Both the position numbers and the translations under genes were made by a program. 64,000 nt of DNA from Liquidambar formosana (taxonomy: Eukaryota; Streptophyta; Magnoliopsida; Saxifragales; Altingiaceae): positions 31,740,810-31,804,809 of the forward strand of contig CM077826.1 of the NCBI GenBank assembly GCA_039720395.1, read 5' to 3'. The notes beneath the pieces are model-generated. The model worked only from the letters and a program-made list of their open reading frames with translations. It did no database searches and was not told the origin of the DNA. Below, piece by piece: positions 22,043-33,600 of this stretch. The stretch's first letter is position 1; every line of letters starts with the position of its first letter.

Positions 22043-24130
22043 CTTAAATCTTTCAATGGCAACTTTGTAACTTACTAATACTATTAATGACAATACTAGC
22101 ATCTCCTTCCAAATAAATTCTTTTAATTCTCTTTCCTTATGTAAGAAGAAGACCATTCCGAAGTACAGTCGCTTCCATTTTGGCCACTGTTATATCATCA
22201 TCAAACCAAACTGATTGCATGATAATAGGTTTACCATAACTATTTCTAATAATAGAACCAGCTACTCTTTTTTTCTTTTCTTTTTTTAATTAAACCATTA
22301 AAGTTTAATTTAAACCACCCTTCATCTAGAGGAATCCAACGAATAAATCTTGTATATTTCTTTTTTTTCCTTTTGCACCCTATTTATAAAGCTAGTAGAT
22401 TGAAAGTTAGTATTATCCAAAGTGAAGTCAAAAAAAAGGTTTGTTGCTCTTTCAATAACTAAAAATTTATTAAAAGGATCATTTCTAAAAATAACATTAT
22501 TTCTATCACACCAAATTTACCAAATTAAGTTTGTTGTTTTTTCCATTGTCTTACTTATATCTTTCTCATTCTTACTAAATTTTTTCCAAATATTTTCCAC
22601 CCAATCTATTATGTTTTCTACATCTTCATTAGGAATAGGACAAGTTCCTTCCATAATACTCCATACATCTCTAATGAATTTACAATTCATAATATATGAT
22701 TTTGATCTTCAACATCTTCATTTCATAAGGGGCAATGAAAATCAATCTTAAATCCTCTATCATGAAGAGTGTTTCTTACAAGGAGCCTACCATGCATGAA
22801 TAACCACATGAAACTTTTAATTTTAGGTGCACATTTTAACTTCCAAATCCAACTAATATTTCGTCTATACAAGATTGAGAATTTTCTTTTACATCTAATG
22901 TTTTTATGAAGCCAAGTAGCTGTTTTCACCAAAAAAAAATACCGTTTGAAGCAGGACCCCACCAAATCTTATCTAGAGAATCACTAAGAGGTATAGGATA
23001 GTTAAAAAAATTTCTAGCAGTGTTCGCATCCACTATGTCATTAATTTTATCACAATTCCAAAATTTGTCTGGGCAAATGACATTAGCAACCTTTAGATTC
23101 CAATCTAAATCCCTAAGTTTGTTTTTAGGGACTATTTCAAAAATTGCTTTATTAAAGAGTCATTTGTCAACCCAAAAATGAATATCTTTTCCATTACCTA
23201 GAAACCACCTTATACCATTACAAACAAGATCACGACTTTTAAAAATTATTCTTCCAAACCCATGAGTCTTGACTCTTTGGTTTGACTTGAAAGAAATTCT
23301 TATTTTTAAGATATTTAGTTTTCGTTAACTTAACCCAATAATTATCTCTATCAAATAAGATACGCCATGCTAGCTTAGCCATGCAAGAAAAATTCACATC
23401 AGAAGTATTACGAATGCCTAATCCTCCCTCCCTTTTTGGGGCACAAATTATATCCCAATTGATTATAGCTATAGGCCTTTTTTCTAATTAAATTGTTACT
23501 CCAAAAAAATTGTCTTTGGAGTTTGTCAATCTCTTCCCTAATTTTCGTAGGGATCAGGTAGCAATTCATGATATGCTAACTGACACTAGAGGAAACCGAT
23601 TTAATTAGAATTTCTTTACCAAATTTTGACAAAAGATTAGCCTTCCAATTTTGCATCTTGTTACTTACACGTTCAAGTACTTGATGAAAGATCTTATTTT
23701 TTCCTTTCCCTTCAATAATAGGAGTCCCTAAATATTTTCTCATATTGAATTTTTGATTTATACCAAGTTCACACATAACAATTTCTTTATTCAATCTAGT
23801 AACATTACTAGAAAACATAATAGAGGATTTATGAAAATTTACCTTTTGCCCTGATGCAGTTTCAAAGATTTCCAAAATCTTCAAAATATTTCTAAATGAA
23901 TTTGCAGTTGCATTGGCAAAAATAAAGCAGTTATCAGCAAACACTATATAACTAACCTTGTTTGCTTTTCGACAGATACTAATACCAATTAAATCCTTAT
24001 TTTTTCCAATATGATTGTATTGGTTTGCCATTAAGGCAGTTGAGAGAACTTCCATGCTCAAAATAAAAATAAATGGAGATAGTGGATCTCTTTGCCTAAT
24101 ACCTTTTGACGCTGAAAAATTACCTCAAGG
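22043..24130 (-). pseudogene. LINE (non-LTR retrotransposon) ORF2 fragment: RT, zf-RVT, start of RNase H
   Basis: On the minus strand from about 24130: GIRQRDPLSPFIFIL, then VFADNCFIFANATANSF and ASGQKVNFHKSSIMFS (reverse transcriptase, 24100-23800), KYLGTPIIEGKGKNKIFHQV, REGGLGIRNTSDVNF (near 23430-23385), the zf-RVT stretch IWKLKCAPKIKSFMWLFMHG (22850-22790), and an RNase H start with KMEATVLRNGLLL and KRIKRIYLEGDAS (22190-22090). The catalytic FADD motif reads FADN. Several frameshifts and stops occur, especially between 23570 and 22970. The 5' part is missing. A copia element interrupts the RNase H domain at 22043. Confidence 0.88.
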
Positions 24131-24196
24131 AATATATATCATTCAACAAAATTGAAAATGAAATCGATTCAATACAAATAATTATCCAATCTATAG

Positions 24197-24432
24197 GGGT
24201 TGTTTGGCAAACCTGAAAACTTAGTCAGTTGAGGACAAGTCTAGCCAGTTTTATTTTCATATTGTTTTGTAAGTACTTTTTTTCCTGTTAAACAGTTCAA
24301 TTTTGTTATGAAAATTAGGCATAAATACAGTTGTATTTTCAAACCAAATGTGAATTGATTTATTTAAAAACCAGATAATAATTACAAATTGGATTTAATT
24401 TGATCTAATTTTTAAAGTTCCAAACAAGCCAA
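24197..24432. mobile_element. Possible MITE (TIR GGGTTGTTTGG / CCAAACAAGCC)
   Basis: The left end GGGGTTGTTTGGCAAACC and the right end GTTCCAAACAAGCC are inverted and imperfect, about 235 bp apart, in AT-rich sequence without an ORF. PIF/hAT MITEs of plants often start this way. No clear TSD. Confidence 0.4.
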
Positions 24433-25210
24433 TAAATTTTTTATCAACACCAAATTCAACCATAATAGCTCTAATAAATGTGAAATCATTGAAAAGGAGG
24501 AGTGGGGGGTAAGTTTGACATGCAGTAAGGATGAGTATAGGGCAACTTCTTTACTGACATGTTTTCCAAACTAGTGCTGGCAACTTCTTAACTTACAAGA
24601 AAAGGTCGGGTAAATTCACTTCTCACAAAGGACAAGAAAGATTTTTTTGGCGAAAAAGAATAAAAAGAAACACTTGCCCCTTTAAATTTAATTAGAGAAA
24701 AAATAAAAAAATAAAAGAAATCCGTCTTAACATTTTAACTTACTCCCTCGAAACACATAATCAAACATTTCGCAGCTTCGAAAGCCGGGGACACGATCCG
24801 CGGTAAGTGCCGCCAAAACTGACGACGTCAGCCGTTTAGTCGCCGTCAACGAAATGAGGTTAGCCGTTAGGGTGGCAGATGTGACCTGCAACTAACGGCG
24901 ATTATTTATCAGACGGAAAACGTTGTTATCGGGAAACGGGTGATGAGGGACTAACTCAGCTAACTTGACGGAGATGGATAACGGCGTGTGGGACCCACTA
25001 GAAGGTGAAGACCCCCTGATCGCTGAGACAGTGGTACAACACTACTATTGAACTGTAGTTTGCTTGGGCTAACCTGAGGATGTAGTTAAGTCCTGGCCTT
25101 GCATTTTTATTTTTATTTTTTCAAAAAACTAGATTGTGATCAGAACGGCATGCAAGAAATGCCACTTTTTGAGGTTTTATTTACGTTTATAGGATCTTCT
25201 CTTCCAGCGT
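24433..25210. other. Intergenic with a GC-richer patch, no gene seen
   Basis: At 24770-25030 the composition rises in GC and contains CGCGG, GACGACGTCAG, AACGGCG and GGGACCCACTAG words. This may be a decayed promoter/UTR or transposon end. I could not find an ORF or tie it to a neighbour. Confidence 0.35.
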
Positions 25211-25942
25211 TGAAGACGAGGGCAAATTACAATAAGATCCTCCTCTAAAATCTAATAATTACAAATAGATCCCTCTCATGTTTTTGAAATTACATTAAGA
25301 CCCCTTACTTTACAAAATAAACTATAAAAAGACCCTTCCCTCTAACGTCCAGTCCATTAATCGTAGAAATCACTTTCAATTTTTTTCAAAATACTCTAAT
25401 TACCCTCATTGGATGACAACTTCCATGTTTAATGCATATAACTCATCAGTTCAACACATTCATTCAGTACATTTGATTGATTTATTTATTTATTGATAAA
25501 CAACTAAAAGATTATATATATATATAAGAAAAATGCCAAACAGCTTAAATTTTTGTCCAACTGATGTGGCAGCCGTCAAATATGCTCATTAGAAACAATT
25601 ATCTATTTAATTGATGTGTAAAAAAAAAAAATTGATTTGCCAAGTTGCCACCTCATTTGCCACCTTTATACATGCATCTCCATTGTAATAATTTTTTTTA
25701 TTTATTTCTACATATGAGTAATAGCCCTTTTTATTTATTTCTACATAGCCCTTTTTTTTTTTTTTTTACTCAAATCTACTTATTCAAATGAGGTGGCAAC
25801 TTCGCAAATCAATTTTTTTTTTTTTTTTTTTTTTTTGCAAATCAATTAAAAATTTAATTAAATAAATAATTGCTTCTAAGGAGCAAATTTGACAGCTGCC
25901 ACATCAGTTGAACAAAAAATTTAAATTTTTTTTAACATTTTT

Positions 25943-25982
<40 letters not shown>

Positions 25983-26275
25983 CTTTTAGTTGTTTATCAA
26001 TAATAATTCAAAAATTCAAAAATATTGGATGAACTATTGGACTGGTGAGTTATATGCATTTAACATAGAAGTTATCATCCACTAAGGGTAGTTAGGGTAC
26101 TTTGAAAAAATTTGAACATGATTTAAAGGATTAATGGACGGAAGTTAGAAGGAGGAGTCTCCTTGTAGTTTATTTTGTAAAGTAAGGGGTGTCAATGTAA
26201 TTTTAAAAACGTGAGGGTCATATCTGTAATAATCAGATTCTAGAGGGGTCTCATTGTAATTTACCCTTAAGACAA
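25211..26275. mobile_element. Mutator-like foldback element with long TIRs, hosting a nested MITE
   Basis: The ends at 25220 and 26266 form inverted repeats of about 150-250 bp: left GGGCAAATTACAATAAGATC, right (reversed) GGGTAAATTACAATGAGACC, with TTACTTTACAAAATAAACTA and GTCCATTAATC shared further in. The flanking 9-mers TGAAGACGA and TTAAGACAA match 7/9, consistent with an old Mutator-type insertion. There is no ORF. The centre (25526-25945) is a second inverted-repeat element. Confidence 0.72.
25526..25945. mobile_element. Nested MITE with long inverted repeats in a TA tract
   Basis: Left arm AAGAAAAATGCCAAACAGC with CAACTGATGTGGCAGCCGTC; right arm reversed AAGAAAAATGTTAAAAAAAA with CAACTGATGTGGCAGCTGTC. 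The arms pair over more than 150 bp including GAGGTGGCAACTT. TA repeats flank both sides (25511-25525 and 25946-25980), so a TA target duplication (Tc1/mariner or Tourist-like) is possible but cannot be proven. Confidence 0.65.
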
Positions 26276-26510
26276 TGTCAGTATCCGAACATTTTAATTT
26301 TGATAGGTGATTCGGCGGTTTCTTTAGACATATAGTTCAAGAAGTAGGTGGATTTAGGTTTACTATTTGCTTCTTTTTGTAGTTAGCCACCATGAATGAA
26401 ATCAGAATTTCATCTTGCGGGCTGCCAAAATAGGAACCAAAAGTTTTTTACTATTTAAGAATGAGAAATATGTTAATGACTCTTGAGGCTAATGACATGT
26501 CCGATCCCAA

Positions 26511-26729
26511 TTAGGTCATGTTTGTTTAATTTGAATGGAATGGATGGGAATGGAATGTGATTCCATATTTGAAGTAATCTAAAATAAAAATAGATTTGAA
26601 ATAGCTGTTTAAACATACTATTTGATTCCATTCTCATTCAAATTATTTTATCCAAATATGCTATTCGGAATGAATTTGAATGTGATTCTATTTCATCCAT
26701 TTCATTCCAGCTAAACAAACATGACCTTA
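26511..26729. mobile_element. Tourist-like (PIF/Harbinger) MITE, 213 bp
   Basis: The element 26514-26726 has inverted ends GGTCATGTTTGTTTA and (reversed) GGTCATGTTTGTTTA, followed on each side by ATGGAATG/ATTCCA-rich subterminal sequence. It is flanked by the 3-bp duplication TTA (26511-26513, 26727-26729), the PIF/Harbinger hallmark. A related, more decayed copy lies at 60920-61122. Confidence 0.85.
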
Positions 26730-28030
26730 GAGTGTAAGTCTTGATTTAGACTCCATATGAGTATGTGTCTGTTTTTTCTTATCATTTAACAAAAAACAAT
26801 ATTCAGTTTCGGATTAACATGATTTTCAGTTTATATCACCTACATAATAAGACCATTTAATCTGACAGTTAGTTTCACAAAATACAAATTATATACTAGT
26901 AGAATTTTCGAGATGACCTAACTGTAAAAATACATAAAGATTACCTCATAAGAAGAGAATTATATATATGAGAGAAGTATATCAACATGAGTTGGGAGTA
27001 GGCCATGGCCCCTTAAAACCGAATGTGGTTCCATCTCTACCAACCATTAATCGAATTTACCATCAACATTTTGATATGGTGACAATAATTTTAAGAAGCA
27101 TCCTCTTCTAAATAAATAATAATTTGAACTTTATAAGTTGTCAAGATTTGAAAACCCCGCTAATAAGACTTAGGCAAAGGCAAACAAGAGCAGTACTGAA
27201 CAGGTTTTGAACATGGAGAAATGAAAGCTTTTGATGGCACATGATTCCCCAAGGGTCATCTTTATATATAACATCCCTCCCAAGGAGAAAAATTAAAGAT
27301 GTAGTAACATTATTTGAACTGACTTAGCAAAATAAGGAAAAAAATCATTTGAACTGAATAAAGTTATATATGCATCATGATCAAGCCTACCAAGTACCAC
27401 CCCTTTTCCCCTGGTTCCTATCTTAGCCTCTTCATGGCAGTAAAATATAAAGGACACCATATGAGGCATGACCCACAACTGACACAATCCTATTTATTCA
27501 AATTCATCAAATGTGATGGGGCTGTTACCCAGAAATGGTCACAGCTAAATCCAACCATAATATCTTTCCTTTCAAGAGCCAACTCTGATTGGCCGCCGCC
27601 TATATCATACTAAACTAAGGCGCAAAGGACAACCTCAAAAGCCAAACTCAACCTTTTTCTTTTTCTCCATCTTACAAAAAAAAGGAAAAAGAAAAAAGAA
27701 AAAAGATTGCGCCTTCACATATTTAAAACTCGATGAAAAATGCAAAAAAGGAAGAAAGGAAGAAGGTTGTGAGCTCGTATTGACAAGGCAAAATAAACGG
27801 GTATTCACGTTAATTACACATGAATTTGAGTCTCCAATAGTATGAAAGTGAGAGGGAAGAAAAAAAAGAGTCAAGAAAAGATACAACCTAGCTATCCCGT
27901 GTAGAAAAATGGGATGGAGTGCATGTGAATGTGGGACTCGCATGGGCCGCACCTCATGTTTTTACACGGGATGATTGTGGATTTTGAACCACTGGTGTAT
28001 ATAATATTATCAATCTTTTATTTAGTCAAT
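26730..28030. other. Intergenic upstream of the kinase gene, no gene seen
   Basis: AT-rich DNA with an A/G-rich patch (27660-27760). None of the short open frames on either strand looks coding. No RNA gene or element boundary was recognised. Confidence 0.4.
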
Positions 28031-28035
28031 AATGT

Positions 28036-28198
28036 TATGTTTGGATAAGAAAATTTTAGGTAAAATTTATTTTTGAGATGCTAATTTGTAAAATTTTTAT
28101 AAAGATGAGATGGACAAAATTCTTATAAAATTTTAAAAAATTTCATTTCAAAAACAAATTCTACTTAAAAATTCCTTATCCAAACATAGCATAAGATT
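28036..28198. mobile_element. Short MITE with TIR TATGTTTGGATAAG
   Basis: The left end TATGTTTGGATAAGAAAATT and the right end, reversed TATGTTTGGATAAGGAATTT, form an inverted repeat continuing through TAGGTAAAATTT / AAGTAGAATTTG. The whole unit of about 163 bp could fold into a hairpin. The TSD is unclear. Confidence 0.65.
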
Positions 28199-28840
28199 AT
28201 TTCTAGTAATATGTTAAAAGGTATGTTATTGTGATATTTTAATAACAGCATAATTTCTTGTGTTATTTTTGCACAAGGCTAAAAGACTATTGTGTAAAAA
28301 AAAATAGAACTCCATATATTTTATCATCTTATTTATTTATTTTGATGATATCAGAAAGTTCGAAATGTTTTACACTTGACTAATCTTTTTAGGCACATAT
28401 AATTTACTAATTTCACATATACTAGATAATTACAAGATAAAATTCATAAAGATGACTTTGACAAGACTGCATTATTTGTGCAAAAAATTAGTAATCCGTA
28501 TATTTTATCACTTACATCATCTAAAAATATCGTGTCAAATTAAAACATTTGAAACCATTGCAAGTGTCAAAATAGAAATAACACAAACTAGGGGAGATGG
28601 AGATCCCCTGAAGCGAAACCCAATACTCCATAAAGTCGGTTCTGCCTCGCGGTCCCACCAAAAACGTCGTTAGAAGCATACGCCTGATAAGATTGAGAAG
28701 GTCAGTTTCGAAATTATGTCAAAAGGAGAGGTAGTTCTTTAAGTCTAACCCTCGACGGCGTTTCACAGTGAAAAAAATCTCGAAGAAACCGATAGCAGAG
28801 TGACGGTGGTGGTGGGAGTGGGGTTGTTTTTTTTGGAAGT
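28199..28840. other. Upstream region of the kinase gene
   Basis: The distal part is AT-rich. From about 28570 the composition becomes more balanced (CTCGACGGCGTTTCACAG near 28751), as expected near a transcription start. No ORF was accepted. Confidence 0.35.
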
Positions 28841-28859
28841 TATTGTGTGCTCACAACAA

Positions 28860-30607
28860 AGCTGATTCTGGTAACCTCTCTCTCTCTCTCTCTCTCTTTT
28901 TCAAACGCTCTGCATTACACTGCAAATTTGTATGTATTATGTATCGATCAACACACGCAGAGAAACATGGATGGGTGGGTCATGGGTGTTGTTGTGTTTG
29001 GTTAAGACCCTAAACACTTTGGCGCTCATATCTCCCTCTCACTCCTCTCTTTCCTCCTCTCACACCCCACCCCACCCCACCCCGTACCTGTTTGGCGTGT
29101 TTGTGCTGTTCTGATGTGAAAGCAGAGCAAAAGAAAATGATGCGCAACACATGTCTCTGGATTGTTGGGTCACACATCAATTAATAAATACACATTTATA
29201 GTGTATTACTGCGTTTTTTGGTTTTGATTTCATTGTTCTCACGTGATTTTGCGTGCAACTTCAATCATTCTCGCTCCTCCTTGATGCATTCTTATTCAAG
29301 TTTTGAGAGACGCACAGAGAGGGGGGTTGTGTGTTTTGTGGGTTTAGATTGAAATTTTTGATTCCACAGTTTCAAGTTTCTTCTTGCGTTTTTTCATGGT
29401 TTTGATTTCGAGGGTAGTTTTCTCGGTAAGTACTTTTTTTTTTTCCTTCTCATTTTTTAAATTCATGTTTGGTAGCTGAGAAAAGTGAGGAAACGTGGAG
29501 AAAATGAGATTCTGATTCTTGGGTTCATCTTTGATTTGGTTTTTATCAGGCGAATTTGCTTTTTCCTTTTTTAAGAAAAAAAGAAAAAAACTCGCCTCAA
29601 ATAATGGGTTTTCTATTCTTTCCTTTGCTCTCTGGAGGTTTGGTTTTTCTTGGATCCCACCATATAGTGGAAAATCTCAATATTCAATACTTTTGTTTCA
29701 GTTTATTTTCCAACATTTTCTCAGCAAGCAGACATTGGAGCTGATCAATGTTGTGATACTGATCAGATTCGGATTTTGACGTTTTGCAGGAGGGTGTCTT
29801 GTTTTGTGCAGTAGAAAAGCAGAGTTTGATTTGAGGCTAATGGAGGTGGTGAAGATTGGACTTTGAGGTTTATAAGCAAAGATTCTTCGGTCATATAAAT
29901 ACACCAGCACAAAAGCTACTAAACCTCTCTTGTCATTTCAATGATTTGATCACTTTTGCTTGGACATATTCCATATAGAGAAGCCTATCATTGAAGCTGT
30001 TTCTTTCTCCATTTTGACTTATCGATTTGAGAGGCTAAAAAGCAATGCTAGTGCTGTATAGGAACTCGGAGCTTGGCTTTGGTGGTGTGTCGTTTTGCGT
30101 TTTACATCGCATCCCAGACAGTTTTCTGATCACTTTTATTGATAGGCTTTGGAAGGTTCAACTCAATTAAAAATAAGCAAAAGGTTTGTTTTCATCTGGA
30201 GTCTGAGGGGAACTTTTCTATAAGATCAGCTTCAAGGGTGTTTGGTTGTTTCTGTAATTGGAATGTTTAGTACAAGATTCCTGTGGTAGATCAATATCAA
30301 TATATTGAAGTGGGTTCAGTTTGCTGTCTGCTTTAGGGATTTGTTTTTTGAGAAATTCATGTGATTTGGTGAGAAGGGTCTTGGTCATTTGAGGCTCGGT
30401 TATTGCTGAATAGAACAGCAAGCATTTGTGGTACATATTATGGTAGAATCTTGTTTGGTGGGGGCAGGGCAATAATGCAAATGTTTTGTTGTTTCTGGTA
30501 GATATGGTTGTTGTTGTTTGGCTAGCGAGATTTCTTAAAACAATGATAAGTTTGAAGAATCTAGTCTGTTGAACAAGGGAAAGGGGGGTAGGAATTTGAC
30601 GGCGCTG
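28860..30607 (+). promoter_or_regulatory. Probable promoter-proximal and 5'UTR region of the kinase gene, with a leader intron
   Basis: A CT microsatellite (28876-28899), common in plant core promoters and 5'UTRs, is followed by T- and G-rich leader-like sequence without long ORFs. A strong donor (TCTCG|GTAAGT, exon end 29425) and an acceptor (TTTTGCAG|GAGGG, exon start 29790) define a plausible 364-bp 5'UTR intron. This gene family commonly has leader introns. The transcription start cannot be read from sequence, and further leader splicing before the ATG at 30608 is possible. Confidence 0.45.
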
Positions 30608-33600
30608 ATGAGTCTGCAACAGAAGCGTGGGAAGTCGGAGAAGGAGAGGGGCGCAGATGTCGCCGAGAAGGTTGTTGTTGCGGTTAAGGCGTCAAAGGAA
30701 ATTCCGAAAACTGCTCTTGTGTGGGCTTTGACTCATGTCGTTCAACCTGGGGATTGCATTACATTGCTTGTGGTTGTCCCTTCCCAAAGTTCGGGTATTT
30801 TCTCTTGCCTCTTTTGATTGCTATGCTCCCCCTCATTTGTTAGTCAAGTTTTGATTAAGTATTGGTCATTTCTTGTTTGATGCCTTGATTGGAATGTTTC
30901 AACATTGGTTATGCATCTCATTGCCACTCTCAAAAAGAAGTAAAAGAAATAGTGGGCTTTGTATGATCAAGAAATAGTGCGCTTTGTATGATCAACACGT
31001 TTATTTCTCTTGTAATTTCTGTGGTGTGAAAGGTTGATAATTTTAATATGCTGATTGATCTGGTTATAATTGTATCAACTTAAGAACTGATTATTCTGGT
31101 ATATAATCCTTTTAGCATGAGAAAATTCTGCCCGATTGGTTAGTTGAGGCTGAGCTGCATGGTGCTAGCTTGAAATTTTTTTGACTTTATAATGGGAATG
31201 TCAACCTTGGATCTTCATCTGTACTGTAATTAGAATGTAAATGAGAAACGCAAGTTACTGTGTATAATACCCATCTTTCAAATCTTCTCTGGCTTTGAAG
31301 AATTGTGGGTGTCCATAAATCATTAATTTCACGACTTTGTGTCTTTATTTTTAGGGAATAGATAACATCACCTAAAAGGCTTAAAAGACCCATCGTTAAG
31401 ATGATCTTAGTTTTGAATCTGAAAACTATTATTCTTTCTCTCCAGGTAGAAAATTATGGGGTTTCCCAAGATTCGCAGGGGACTGTGCCAGTGGTCACCG
31501 TAGGTCTCATTCAGGGGCAAGTACGGAGCAGAAATGTGATATTAATGATTCTTGCTCGCAGATGATCCTTCAGCTCCATGATGTTTATGATCCTAATAAG
31601 GTAAATACATCAATATATGTTTCTCTGATCACTGTTACAGATGCTCTTTGATTGCTAATGTGTGTTTCTATACTGACCTGTTTCACAGATAAATGTCAAG
31701 ATAAAAATTGTTTCTGGATCGCCATGTGGGCCCGTGGCTGCCGAAGCCAAGAGAGCTCAGGCTAATTGGGTTGTATTGGACAGGTAATTGATATATATAT
31801 ATATATGTATTGTTTTTTTTTTTTTTTTTTTTTTTTTTCATTTATTTAAAGCTTGTACTCTTTTGGCATTCAATTTATATGCATAAGATTGTGAAGTGAC
31901 ATGGTTTTCAATTTTCATTAACACAAAGTTCTGTTCTATTTTGTCAATTTTTTTGCCTATTAAAATTCTTGAATAAGCATTCATGTTTTTGGTATTAATG
32001 TTTGTTTTTTCGGTTGATTCTTTACTGGATTTCTGTACAGACAGCTCAAACACGAAGAAAAATGCTGCATGGAAGAGCTGCAATGTAACATTGTTGTTAT
32101 GAAGCGTTCCCAGCCGAAAGTTCTTCGTTTGAATTTGGTTGGATCACCTAAGAAGGAACCTGAAGTGGTCTGTCCATTACCATCTGAGCCAGATGAAGCT
32201 GCTGACAAACATTCTAAAAACAAAAATGATCCATTGAATTCCATTCGAGGGCCAGTTGTGACTCCAAGTAGTAGTCCGGAACTAGGTACACCATTTACTG
32301 CAACTGAAGCTGGAACTTCATCGGTTTCAAGCTCTGATCCAGGAACATCACCATTTTTTATCTCTGAAATGAATGGAGACTTGAAGAAAGAGGAGTCATC
32401 AGTCACAAAAGAAAATCGGGATCTTGACGAATCAAGTTCAGACACAGACAGTGGAAATTTGTCTCCATCTTCCTCAAGTGTAGGCTTCCAACCTTGGATG
32501 TCAGAAATTCTTAGTTCCCATCGTCAGTCCTTGCCACACATTGAGGAAAGCTCGCACAGATCCAATGAAAAGGCCCAAACTTCCACAACAAAAGCTTTGT
32601 TAGAGAAGTTCTCTAAACTTGATCGAGAAACTGGATGCTATAGGCCTGATCTGGACTTTAGTGGAAATGTGAGAGAAGCAATTTCACTGTCCAGAAATGC
32701 GCCTCCTGGCCCCCCTCCATTGTGTTCAATATGTCAGCACAAGGCACCAGTATTTGGAAAACCGCCAAGATGGTTCAGCTATGCTGAGCTGGAGCTTGCT
32801 ACTGGTGGATTTTCACAAGCTAACTTCTTGGCTGAAGGGGGATTTGGATCTGTCCACCGAGGGGTCCTACCAGATGGCCAGGCAGTTGCTGTCAAGCAAC
32901 ACAAATTGGCTAGTTCTCAGGGGGATCTTGAATTTTGCTCGGAAGTAGAAGTCTTGAGCTGTGCTCAGCACCGAAATGTTGTTATGCTGATTGGGTTCTG
33001 TATTGAGGACAGAAGAAGGTTGCTGGTTTATGAATATATTTGCAATGGGTCACTGGATACTCATCTATATGGTAATTTCTTCCTCCCTTTGCAGGAAAAC
33101 TTAATGCCATCATATTTGCAAATGCACTAAATAAGCGATTACGATGGTAAGTATTAGTGAGTTATATTTGTTATAATTGTAGAGTGACCTGTATCAAGCT
33201 GTATTGGTGGGTGAATATATATGAGGCATCGGTGGCTATTTACTTAAAAACATTGGCATATCCAGTGGTCCGAGAACCCCCCGGCGCCGCCGGGGGTGTT
33301 GGGGGGGGGGGGGGGGGGAGCTCTTATGTTGTTGAAAATTAGTGGTGTGTTTCACATTAATTTTAACAACAAATAGTACCAAACCTGTTTGCCATTCCAT
33401 TCAGTGAACTATATCTTTAGTTGTACTGAAGCACGAAAATATTTGGCAGATATATTTTGAAAATTTTTACCAGTTCCCAAAGTTGAGAATATTTATTGCA
33501 CGAGCCTGCAAATTTCAAACAAATCCTGAAGTTTACATTCTTTAAATTCTACTGAGTAATTAAAGGTTAATCGACATCTCATTATGAGTTTTTATTTTTT

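Larger units (their letters stand above)
15048..22047 (-). mobile_element. Ty1/copia LTR retrotransposon, nearly complete, inserted in a LINE
   Basis: Two LTRs (15053-15655 and 21441-22042, about 600 bp) start TGTTGGG and end CTTACA and are flanked by the 5-bp duplication CTTAA (15048-15052 and 22043-22047). Transcription is on the minus strand: gag-pol lies at 20246-16221 and a purine tract (reverse of ATCCCCCACAAGATTC, 15656-15671) abuts the 3' LTR. By eye the LTRs differ at about ten bases plus one indel, indicating recent insertion. Each has a minus-strand TATA-like TATATAAAGG. No canonical initiator-Met primer site lies next to the 5' LTR. The polyprotein has one in-frame stop, so this copy is probably defective by itself. 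Confidence 0.95.

Noticed and set aside
30218..30619. 133-codon open frame on - opposite the kinase leader
   Set aside because: No ATG-supported gene context, no domain, and it overlaps the probable 5'UTR on the other strand.
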